From the NCBI GenBank assembly GCA_000934385.1, contig KN880445.1, positions 62,001 through 126,000 on the forward strand: a stretch of 64,000 bases of DNA, given 5' to 3'. The translations under genes and the position numbers were made by a program. Below, one piece after another: positions 22,709 through 32,281 of this stretch. This DNA is from Cylindrobasidium torrendii FP15055 ss-10 (lineage: Eukaryota > Basidiomycota > Agaricomycetes > Agaricales > Physalacriaceae). Under the pieces are notes generated by a model. The model saw only the letters and a list, made by a program, of their open reading frames with translations, ran no database searches and was not told where the DNA came from. Position 1 is the stretch's first letter, and every line of letters begins with the position of its first letter.

Positions 22709-23659
22709 ACCAAATGCCATATCACCAAGTGCAGAAGTGCCCAAAAGTCTGTGTTTGAGTTCTGCTTCAAAGATGCCTCCGGGACTGGTCGGCGCGCAAT
22801 TTCCGTATGACGGCCGGCCGTCTATCAGGTGTTGCAGCTACAGTTGTATGTTGCAGTTGCATAGCTCGTCCGGCACGAGATTGTGGCGGGGTATACAAGC
22901 CTGGCGTCTCGGAGGCATTGTCACGACTCCGAGTCCGCTAAGTACCTTGGAATCACATCGGTACTTACGAACTTGTGCCTTGATAAAATACACAATGAAC
23001 TACGCGCCCGCATCCCTCTGACAGTGTCTGACTTCAAGCGTAAACTCTGGCGAGCAACGTCCCGTCTTCAAGCCGCAGGCGCTGCGGTCGTATTTGAAAG
23101 CTGCAGATGAAGACTCTCTTTCTCTCAGCTGCAAATTCTTTCACGATGAAGCGACGAGAGGCGATGGCTCATCGACGTCCACCGTGCTCGGAGCCTGTGT
23201 AATTATAATAGAATGGCCAAAACTGAGTCCGCGCTCGTCCAGCTGACAAAATTGTACCTCAGTCAATATCATCGTCTTGTCGTCGGCGATTTTTCGCATG
23301 ATTGCAACCAGCCATGAGGGAGCTCTATAGAACAATCTCAAAGTTTTCTACCACATTGGACATCAAGACCTTCTTTCCATGGATTTCGAGAAGCTCCCCG
23401 CGTTTTCAGAGTTTACAGGTGTAAGCTTCTGGCGTGCAAAGCTCCTCGAAAGCCCTGGGAAAGCTGATATCGACAATTCCTTTCGGGGCACCCCACATTC
23501 CCCGCATTCCCGGTCCGTTCGGGCCGCGGATCCCCACACTCGACCATGCGGAGGCACATGTGTGGTATCCCAGGGTCCTGTGCCATATAAAGACCCCTTC
23601 CGGGGCTGGTAGTTTTTCAAGCCTTCTGTGCTTCTCCTCGTACCTTGGGACTCACCACC
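22709..23659. other. Intergenic region
   Basis: About 950 bases with no supported gene. The right end is the promoter of the MFS transporter, with a TATA box at 23586-23591. Confidence 0.45.
23586..23591 (+). promoter_or_regulatory. TATA box of MFS transporter
   Basis: TATAAA about 70 bases upstream of the ATG at 23660. Confidence 0.6.
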
Positions 23660-25556
23660 ATGTCGACCGAGACCACTGACACCCGCTTCCAAAACATTCG
23701 AGTCTACTGTTTGTGTCTCTAGCTCAAGCTTAATCGTTGGTTCTCAGCCAAGTACAGGGCTTGCATTCATTGTATACTGGGGCATTGTGTTGTTCGGTTA
23801 TGATACGTGCGTGTTGTCTTTCTTTTTTCTGAGCAGAATTTGACCCCTTGCGCAGCGGTGTGGGTGGTGGTGTCGTCAACAACGCACTCTTCCAGAAGCA
23901 CTTCGGTATGTGGGATGGAGGAGTGAAAGACAAGAAGAAAATCGACAGCATATCGTCCATCGTCGTCTCTGTCTTGCAGGCTGGCGCATTCTTCGGTGCT
24001 CTAGGCTCGTCCTTCATTTCGCGTGCGTCTCCCGCCATCCGCTTTTCAACTCTATGTTTTCTGACTTCTCCCGCAGCGAAGATTGGCCGTCGTTACACGC
24101 TGTTCACCTTTGCCGCCCTCTTCTTGGTTGGTGCCATTCTTACCACGGTAGCAAAGAGTCCATCCAATGGCCTGGCTCTCATCTATGCTGGTCGTGTGAT
24201 TTCCGGTGTGGGCATTGGTGGTATCTCTGCGGTTGCACCTGCCTATGTGTCCGAGTCAGCACCCAAAGAAATCCGTGGCCGTGTGACAGGCCTTTTCCAA
24301 ATCATGGTGGCCACCGGTGTGATGCTTTCGTACTTCATCAATTGTGCGTCGCACCATCTACATTCTTTCATGCACCTACTCAACCCTCTACAGACGGTAT
24401 TGGAATCCACGTCACTGACCCCGACCATGCCGCCAAAGTCTGGCAAATTCCATTCGGTTTCCAACTCGTTCCTGCGGGTATCATGACTCTGGGACTCTTT
24501 ACCGTCAAGGTCAGTCATGTTTTCGTGTGCTCCGCAGAACGCAGTAACTTATCTTTTCCCACAGGAATCTCCGCGTTGGCTCGCATCAGTCGACCGTCAC
24601 GAGGAAGCCCTCAACAGTCTAGCTTATCTTCGCAAGCGCAGCATTCACGACGAGAGCGTTCTCCACGAACTTGCCGAAATCGAGGCAGCCATCGCTGAGG
24701 AGCGTGAAGCACGCAACGGCCTTGGCCTGAAGGAGGCATTCTTCGGCAAAGGCAACTTCATCCGCTTTGTTATTGCCTTTGTCATCTTCCTTCTTCAGCA
24801 ATGGTCTGGCCAGAACAGCGTCAACTACTACGCACCCCAAATTTTCGCGTCCATCGGATACAGTGGCACCAAGAACTCTCTCCTGGCATCTGGAGTATAC
24901 GGCGTGGTCAAGCTTGTCGCCACTGCGATCTTCATCTTCTTTGGTGTCGAGACAATCGGTCGCAAGATGTCTCTCATTATCTCGGCGTATGGCATGGGCG
25001 CTCTGTTCTATGTCGTCGGTGCAATCCTCAAGACACATCCACCACCTGCTACAAGTGCTGCTGATGCTTCGCCATCGCCTGAACCTGCATCACAGGCTAT
25101 GGCTGCCATGCTCTATATCTATGTGTGCTTCTACTCTCTTGGATGGGGCCCTTTGCCATGGGTGTACGTGTCCGACATCTTCCCCACAAGAACCCGTCAC
25201 TACGGTCTCGCAGTGGCATCTGCGTCCCAATGGCTCTTCAGTACGTCTCGCGTCTTCACAAATGTTAATACGTGTGCTGACAGTTGTCCGCAGACTTCGT
25301 CGTATCAAAGGTCACTCCAGACCTAGTTCGAATCTTGGAGTGGAAGCTCTTCATCATGTTTGCTACCATAAACGTCGGCGCCATGGGTACCTTTGCGCTA
25401 CTCATCCCCGAGACCAAAGGGCGCTCCCTCGAGGATATGGATATCATCTTCGGGTCGGTCACCGCAGAGCAGCGTCATGAGGATATCCTGAAGCAGGAGC
25501 GTGCGAATGAGAAGGATGCAAACGGAAGTTTGCATAGTGTACAGGGCAAGGTATGA
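23660..25556 (+). CDS. MFS sugar/quinate-type transporter
   Basis: Twelve-helix major facilitator of the sugar porter family, plasma membrane, probably proton-coupled. A short first exon (MSTETTDTRFQNIR) is followed after an intron by GLAFIVYWGIVLFGYDTGVGGG. Then come AKIGRRYTLFTFAALFLVGA (loop 2-3 signature), GRVISGVGIGGISAVAPAYV, SAPKEIRGRVTGLFQ, ESPRWLASVDR at the end of helix 6, QQWSGQNSVNYYAPQIF in helix 7, GRKMSLIISAYG, ILP-type GPLPWVYVSDIFPTRTRHYG and PETKGRSLEDMD. About 535 residues with some seven introns. The GQNSVNYYAPQIF variant and PTRTRHYG loop lean toward the quinate permease/lactose-permease-like fungal branch more than toward hexose carriers, but the substrate cannot be fixed. 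Confidence 0.92.
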
Positions 25557-25908
25557 GTTAGGCCAGAATGCTTTTTACGATTTATTTGGGATTCTTGTAT
25601 TTGTACTTTTTAGCAATCACACCAGCATCCTGATTAGGATTGAAAGACCAAAGAGTGATAGAGATTGCAAGGATACTGAGAGCTGAAGAAAGCTGAGTGC
25701 ATAATACGAGCTGCCCGGCACTATGGTTGTCGAGGGCTACGTGTTATGGCGCCTGATCTCTTTCTTAACTCTCTTCAGGACGGCTGGTGTGGAGCCTGGG
25801 CTTGAGCAGGAAGACTTTAATAGACAGACTACGGCTTCGGGGTTCGGGCCGTTGACATCGCTAGGGTTAGGTTCATGTAAATCGAAATTCATCCTTTTCA
25901 CCACCATC
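25557..25908. other. Intergenic region upstream of LSM6
   Basis: About 350 bases; holds the 3' end of the transporter and the promoter of LSM6. An open frame leading into the LSM6 start is read as 5' leader because the conserved protein begins at the ATG at 25909. Confidence 0.45.
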
Positions 25909-26292
25909 ATGTCTGAGGCGGAGACTACACCCCCACCGCCTGCAGCTGCACCGGCACCGACCGTGCCCACTGGATCTCCCACCGAATTCTTGAAGGGCGT
26001 CGTCGGGAAGCGCGTAATTGTTCGCCTGACTTCAGGCGTGGATTATCGGGGTATGTGACATGAGATCGCGCTGGGAAAGTTGTCTGACGCGCCGCTCAGG
26101 AATTCTTTCTTGTCTAGACGGATACATGAATATTGCGTTGGAGCAAACGGAAGAGCACGCGAATGGGAGGGTCACGAATCGATATGGGGACGCGTTTATT
26201 CGCGGGAACAATGGTGCGTCTCTCTCCAATATTGCTCGTCATTAGCTCAGTTTATTGCAGTTCTGTATATATCCGCCGCAGAGGCGTTATAA
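25909..26292 (+). CDS. LSM6: U6 snRNA-associated Sm-like protein LSm6
   Basis: Subunit of the LSm2-8 ring that binds the 3' end of U6 snRNA in the nucleus and of the LSm1-7 ring in cytoplasmic mRNA decapping. Three exons join in phase to give SPTEFLKGVVGKRVIVRLTS, GVDYRGILSCLDGYMNIALE (Sm1 motif), QTEEHANGRVTNRYGDAFIR and GNNVLYISAAEAL (Sm2 motif), nearly the textbook LSm6 sequence. A 24-residue Ala/Pro-rich N-terminal extension (MSEAETTPPPPAAAPAP) precedes the Sm fold. The protein has about 98 residues; introns are about 26051-26099 and 26214-26260. Confidence 0.96.
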
Positions 26293-26359
26293 TTGCTACA
26301 TGCTTATGCGCTTGTTGTACTATACATCCATCTTCATCGTCGTATTGGAATCCGCGTCC

Positions 26360-29078
26360 TCAAAGCTTGCTTTCTGTCATGGCTTCATCGCCTTTCCTCT
26401 TCAACCAATATTCGTTGGCAATCCCCCTTAGGCCGGTCTTGATGACTTTGCCCGTTTCGGTGCGTTCTGGATTGTCTTCAGTCAGAGGTCACAACAACTG
26501 CGAGTTGGCCAACCTAGCTTGATCTGGTCGAGGATAACCATAACGGGTACAGCGTATCGAGGAAGGCTTTGAAAGTGTATCAGCGTATTGACTTTCCAAG
26601 AAACCACTGACATACCGCTTTTTGCACAGGGCAATCAACTTTCCTTCTGTTATAGTCCCTCCGGCTCCCCGCTTCGAGTTGACCACTGCGACTACCAGTT
26701 CGCCCAGGCGAAGGTCCGGGACTCCAACAACTGCCACCTCTTGTAATTCGGGCTGCGTGTAGAGTGCGTTCTCTACAGTCACCGAAGGCTAAAGCATTCT
26801 CAACATAGGGCGCTATACTGGAAGCGGTCGACTTACAATGTTTTCACCCCCGCGAATAATGATATCCTTGATGCGGTCGGTTATATAGAGGAATCCGTCC
26901 TTGCAAATGTATCCAAGGTCGCCAGTCTTGAGCCATCCGTCTTTTGTCAACGTCTGCAGGCCTGTCGGCGACACTTCCTCTGTCAGATCAAAGGACTTGC
27001 ATACCTTTGCGGTTGTCTCCGGATCGTTCCAGTATTCCTTCATGATGCTTGTGCCGCGCAGCCATATCTCGCCAATGACATTGCGCGGGGCCTCGACATC
27101 TCCCTTCATGATCATCATTTCATGAGTGGGCAGTTCACATCCGCTGTAATACAATTGATCAGATTAGCGCAGATAGAGCCAGCCAAGTACTAACCAGCTC
27201 AAAGGGCGCTGCTCGAAATCAGGCCCAGCTTTTCAACAAGGTCAGATCCTGGACATAGTGACACGAAAGATGGATATGTAGACAGACCAAAGCCAATGAT
27301 TCCTGCATTCGTCTCGGTGAGACCATACCCTTGCCCGCTGTGATGAACGTTCTGATTAATTCTATGACTTCCAGCATCCAGAGAGACGTACATCAAGGCC
27401 TTGCTGAACACATTCTTCGCGCGATCGTACATTACCTCTGGCACTGGCGCACCTCCGTATATCAACACCTCCAAAGATGAGAATCCTTCTAGCTCGGCAC
27501 GTTCAGCGATATCTGCCATCACTGTGGGGACACTGGCGGCTGTGAGCTACTTGGGATGTTCAAAGAGTATTCTGGGACGTACGCGCCGATTTGGGTGACG
27601 TTCTCTTCTTGACATATCCTCACCGCTAATGTTCAGGTCAGCAAATCACCCTTGAAAATGAGGCAAAAAAGCACCTTCGTCGATGGACCACTTGCGGAGT
27701 GAGACTATCCTATGGCCGGCAAATGTCCCAGCCATCTGCATCGAGTCAATAAGTCTCTCGAACTTGTTCGAAATCGGCGGGACTAACAAGGACGCCAACT
27801 GCAGTCGTATGGAACATGGGCGTTGGCATAAGGGACGCTTTTTGCGGCGCGTCCGGCGGAGGCGGAGGCGGAGGAAATGCACCTCCCCATCGAATCGCTG
27901 CTCGGGCGATGTTGGACATTACCTGTGGGCTCTGTGTCAGCAATGTCATACACGGGGGATGGTATATTATTGACGTTGAATACTATCCCCACCACAGCCC
28001 GCTGCGTGCTCAGGACACCCTCTGCCGAAGAAGATTTCAGCTATCATGGTCCATCTCACTTTGTTACAGCACGACGCACTTGGCAAGCCTGTTGTCCCAC
28101 TCGTGAAGATGATCGTCGCGTTGTCGTCTGGTTGTATATTTGGGTCTTCCGCCAATACCTTCGCTGCGTCAACCTCCGAGCACTGTTGCATGAGCTGGCT
28201 GAAGTCGTCCATATTTTCCCAATGGCCTTTGCCTTCGTGGGCCTCGATGACAACAAGTGAAGACCCCTTGGAGAAGGCCGTGCTCTCGAAAATGTCTGCC
28301 CGTTGGGGGTCGAGGAAGGTGACCTTGGGACTGGTGAGGACGAGGCAGTGTAACAAGGCATCGTATGGAAGATGGCTGCCAATGTTCAGTTTCTCTATTC
28401 TTTGCCGCAGGGGACGGGAAAGCTTACGCATTGACTAAGACTGAGACAGCACCGATGAGGTCTGCATCGTGGTGCGGTGAGTGAACATCTCGGTCCATTG
28501 GTAGAGAGGACTGACGGCAACCCCAGAACACGATGAAGTAGCTTGCGTAGTTCCGCGAACAGATCGCAACTCGGTCTCCTGCAAGGTGTTAGCGAACTGC
28601 CGATGCTAGTGATAGCACTATTGCTGCGCTCTGGGTAGAGTCGTGGCCGCAAGAATGAAGAGATGTGGGATGATCAATGAAGTGGAGGGAATGCATACCC
28701 TTTTTGACTTGGTATTTCTCGCGCAGAATGCTTGCGCATTTCATGGAGGCGAGGAACGCAGAGACATATGTGTAGTGTGTGTCTTCGAATACGATGGCGG
28801 TTTTGTCTTTGTGTTCGGAACGTGCCCAGACCCAGAAGGCGCGCATGGATGGCCAGGCATTTTTCCAGACTTTGACGACGCGACCGTCGATGAGCTGCAG
28901 TCATTTGAGCAAAGGCGTGGGATGAGGATGAGTGAGTGGGACATACGCGTTTCTCGATTTCCAGCAGTGTTCCAGGTGCACAGACGATATCCTGGGCTAG
29001 TGGATACGTTCAGAAAGGGCGTTAAAGTGAGTTTATTGATGCACCTTCTTTCAAGGAATAAAGTGGACTGTTGCTCAT
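26360..29078 (-). CDS. Peroxisomal AMP-dependent acyl-CoA synthetase/ligase
   Basis: Adenylate-forming enzyme of the ANL family, activating a carboxylic acid as acyl-AMP and then CoA thioester. The start is MSNSPLYSLKEAQDIV, whose first intron splits a Glu-Ala junction. Landmarks: KTAIVFEDTHYTYV, the ATP-binding motif TSGTTGLPK (its Lys codon is split by an intron), GQGYGLTETN, KTGDLGYICKDGFLYITDR and IIIRGGENI, then catalytic Lys in TETGKVIK. At least ten introns, some inferred only from phase. The last residues, AMTESKL, end in the type-1 peroxisome signal SKL, so the enzyme should act in peroxisomes, on fatty, phenylpropanoid or aryl acids. About 610 residues. The exact acid cannot be read from sequence; similarity is to 4-coumarate-CoA-ligase-like and long-chain types. 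Confidence 0.9.
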
Positions 29079-29564
29079 GGCTCAAGTTGGGAAGGAAGGG
29101 GCTTGTCCAGCTGGAACGATGAAAAGACACTCTTATACACTGCAGGATAGCCGGCAACATCCACAGCTATCGGATGGAACGGCCCTCTTGGGTTAGTACC
29201 ATTAGTTTCAATAAAGGAATTAGCTGTCATTCCGGAGTGTACGGCGGTCTCGCCGCTCAACCGACAGTGGGCACTGCGATGTAGCCCTTACTTACAGGAA
29301 TACGATTCCCTAATCAAGTAAGAAGTGAAAGTGCCAGACTAAGCAACTCCTCGCTCACGGCTAGAAGTCTAAATTATGAACGGCCTCTCCCGTCGGTGTG
29401 TAGTACATACCGAGCCGATATATGATTTTTAGATGTACGATTCATAAGATAGTGAAGATTCATCCAGTAAGCACTATATAACGATCCTTCGAATCGGAAT
29501 AGCATGACATGCAATAATGTGGCGGAGATTTAATTAGTCAGCATCTTCCAGATCCTCACTCCCA
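29079..29564. other. Intergenic region
   Basis: About 490 bases between the promoter of the acyl-CoA ligase and the 3' end of family gene C. No gene or clear signal seen. Confidence 0.4.
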
Positions 29565-31286
29565 TCACGACGCGTCTCCTTTCCGCGTGTACGACATCGT
29601 CACCCGGTACGCAGAGTCCAACTTCAATACAGGCTTTTGCGACGGCATACACACCTGGCCCGCGTCAATGCATTGGCGCAAGGGATGCGGTCCTTGCTGG
29701 CGTGGATCGAGGTTCTCGCTACGACGCTGCCTCCAGATCGCCTGCGCATCCATTGTGCACGTAAACTCCCTCGGCCACTGCGATCCCTGAGTCTCTGCCA
29801 ACTTCAGATAATACCTGCGATTCATCTTGGCTGCCTCTCTTTTTTTGAAGTCGACCCAATCCCGGTAGTACCCCGGTGCTACACGTTCAAGTTCCTCGTC
29901 GGGAAGAGGAAGTGGCGTCGCTGAATCCACATTCAAGGTTTTTATGAACACGTCGTGGCTCTGGCCGTATATTGGCCGTGGTTTCTTGTCCTTGTGCGGG
30001 TCGTTCTCGCAGGGACATCGTTGTGAGTCGCCGGAGGCAAACTTGGCTGGGAACATGATGTTTAGCACTTGGCCGTTCATACAAAGATATTTAAGGATGC
30101 TTCTTCTGGTGAGGCGGAGTTCTACGCCTTCCGCAGAGTCGTATCGGACCTTTGGAGCTCGGGGGACGATGGAGGGAGGCGGTTTGGGCTTGCGGTACTT
30201 TCCTGTGCACGGGCACGTCTGCGTGCTGAACTTTAAGCAAATGGGAGGAAATTTTGTGACGTCGAGTGGGAGCGGGGACGTAGGCTCGTATGAACCGCCG
30301 TAGGTCGGGTCGAAGGGAGGGTGTGATGTCGGCGAGTCAGTAGAATCAGACATTACGATGTCTTCATCGACGTCGTTCGCGCTCAAAGGTAACATTTCCT
30401 GTGAAGAAGTCAGAAATTGGGCGTGTACTATGGCGCGCGACCTCACCTTCGAGTAAGCGGAACCATCTTCGGCGCTTACTTTGATCCTCTTCGCATGACT
30501 GTTGATATCTTCTTCCATCTTCCTCTTCCTTCCTTCATGCGCCGAGACTATGTGCCCACGCTCGTTTGGAGTTGTGCTTGCTGCAGTGAGACTGCCATCC
30601 CCTTCCATCTAAGCGGAGAGAGTATGAGTTGGAAACTTAGGTCGGAATTTGTCCGCGCACCTCCATCCTCTTCGACTTCTCCTTTTCCATTGCTACCCGC
30701 ATAATGTGTCTCTTCGCATTTGCTAATATCTTCATATGCGACTCGTATGTCTGTCTGTTCTCGTCGCTAATGGTTTGGTTCACCACCTGTCTCCTTTTGC
30801 AATCTATTTTATGACGCCGAAGAGCGCACCAAAGTGATAACCACCATTCGATGACCACGGGACTGATGATTTCACTGGGAACTTCCCAAGAAAAACGCGT
30901 ATCATCTAGCTCTGCGGTCAACGTAGCGTGCTCTTCGCAGGACTCGAAGCAATCGAGTGGCAAGTCCTTGAGAGTGACATATCCACCAGAAATGAGCGCT
31001 GCCGCGGAACGTGTATCGAGAATGTTGAGGAAGTGGAAGACGTCGAATCTGCTTGAGGACAGCTCATGATCATCCAAGTGGCGAGGGAGGGGCGTCATGG
31101 TTGGGTCGGTAACGATGAAAGATGGCTTCAAGCCGCGGATACGATAGGGTGGAATGGGACTGCGAGCACCACCCGTACATTGGGGCTTGTACCAAATATG
31201 CTTCCAGGTGGTCGGTCTCTGGTCCAACGGTGAGTGCTAGGCTCTAGCTCTCTACGCGACAAGTGACTGACTTTTGGGCACATCAT
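29565..31286 (-). CDS. Unrecognised Cys-signature family, member C
   Basis: Third paralog, opposite in orientation to A and B and about 14.5 kb away. Exon 1 (31272-31286) encodes only MMCPK. Exon 2 starts at 31218 with RPTTWKHIWYKPQ and contains PPYRIRGLKPSFIVTDPT, FHFLNILDTRSAAALISGGYV and VIEWWLSLWCALRR. The next exon, from 30608, starts MEGDGSL and has basic stretches (EGRKRKMEED; SHAKRIK). The signature is FDPTYGGSYEPTSPLPLD, CLKFSTQTCPCTGKYRK (the first Cys-pair is PPICL, losing one cysteine present in A and B), CPCENDPHKDKKPRPIYG, NLDPRQQGPHPLRQCI and AYRVTMSYT. About 520 residues. A 48-base segment, 30399-30446, has GT...AG ends and keeps frame. No known domain recognised. Confidence 0.8.
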
Positions 31287-32281
31287 TGAGTCCTGATGGG
31301 AAAGGTTGTCGTGATGGCAGGAAAAGGACTGTGGAGCTACAATATAATCACGCTGTGACCGCGAGAATTGGTTGACGCCGGACCGCCTCAAGCGATCGTT
31401 CAGGGACCGATGGTCTATGACTAATCACTCTTGCTGCCATTGTTATCCATGCCAGATAAGGAAGCACGTACACGCTGTAATTGTAAGCTCAAAATCAAGT
31501 TTACTGTCTATGGATTGGATTCCTGGTTTTTGAACAAGGTGACGATGCAGGACGGTCACTCTTTGTCAGGTGCGCGTCTGCCGTATGACATGTGTTGTAG
31601 GCCGCTGCGAAATGGTCAACGTCACTACATTGCTAAATGAAGTCCTCATAATTTGTTTTGAGGTGACGTTGAACCCTTTTATTCAATAATTATAGTCGCA
31701 AGGTAATGCATAATGGCTCAAAGTCGTATCGTGGTAGACTTCGAGAAGACGTGCATCAAGAGTGGCTCATTGTCAGGATATGGAAACTTGGGTGTCGGTG
31801 GAATTATTTATTAAATTAATTGGTGCGGATGTCCATAAATGCAGCGAGAATAGCACTAAATAGCGACGTTCTCGGCCTCTTCAGACACACGTGCTATGGC
31901 GGCGGCATTGATTGCGCGTGACGTCAACGTTGTTCGGGTCGACGTCCTTGTCTCCCGCCGTCATGTCGCTCTGCCAGCTGCGCCCTCCGACTCCGTTTGC
32001 TCAACGCCGTACTGTGCCAAGCTCATGCCGTCCACACCGCCGGAAATGATTTTCCTTATCAATGGCCTAAAGACACCGACGCGTTTTATGCGCGACGTTA
32101 GGATGGAAACCAGGCGATATATGCGCTTTTTTACTGCATTTTCTAGATTGCCAAGCGAATGAGACGCGTAGCGACCCCAGCACTTCATGTCCGGGAGGGG
32201 TATAGGAGTGGCAAAACTACGTCACACGACAGTGGCAGGGCGATCTCTTTGCTTCTTTGCTTTCTGCTCCCATGATACCCC
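31287..32281. other. Intergenic region
   Basis: About 1 kb between the divergent gene C and the membrane protein at 32282. Short open frames lack recognisable features. It contains the family motif at 31417-31428 and a CACGTG near 31888. Confidence 0.45.
31417..31428 (-). promoter_or_regulatory. Shared upstream motif of gene C
   Basis: GTGATTAGTCAT on the minus strand, 131-142 bases upstream of the ATG of gene C, matching the motif of gene B in 11 of 12 positions and of gene A in its first eight bases. Confidence 0.4.
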
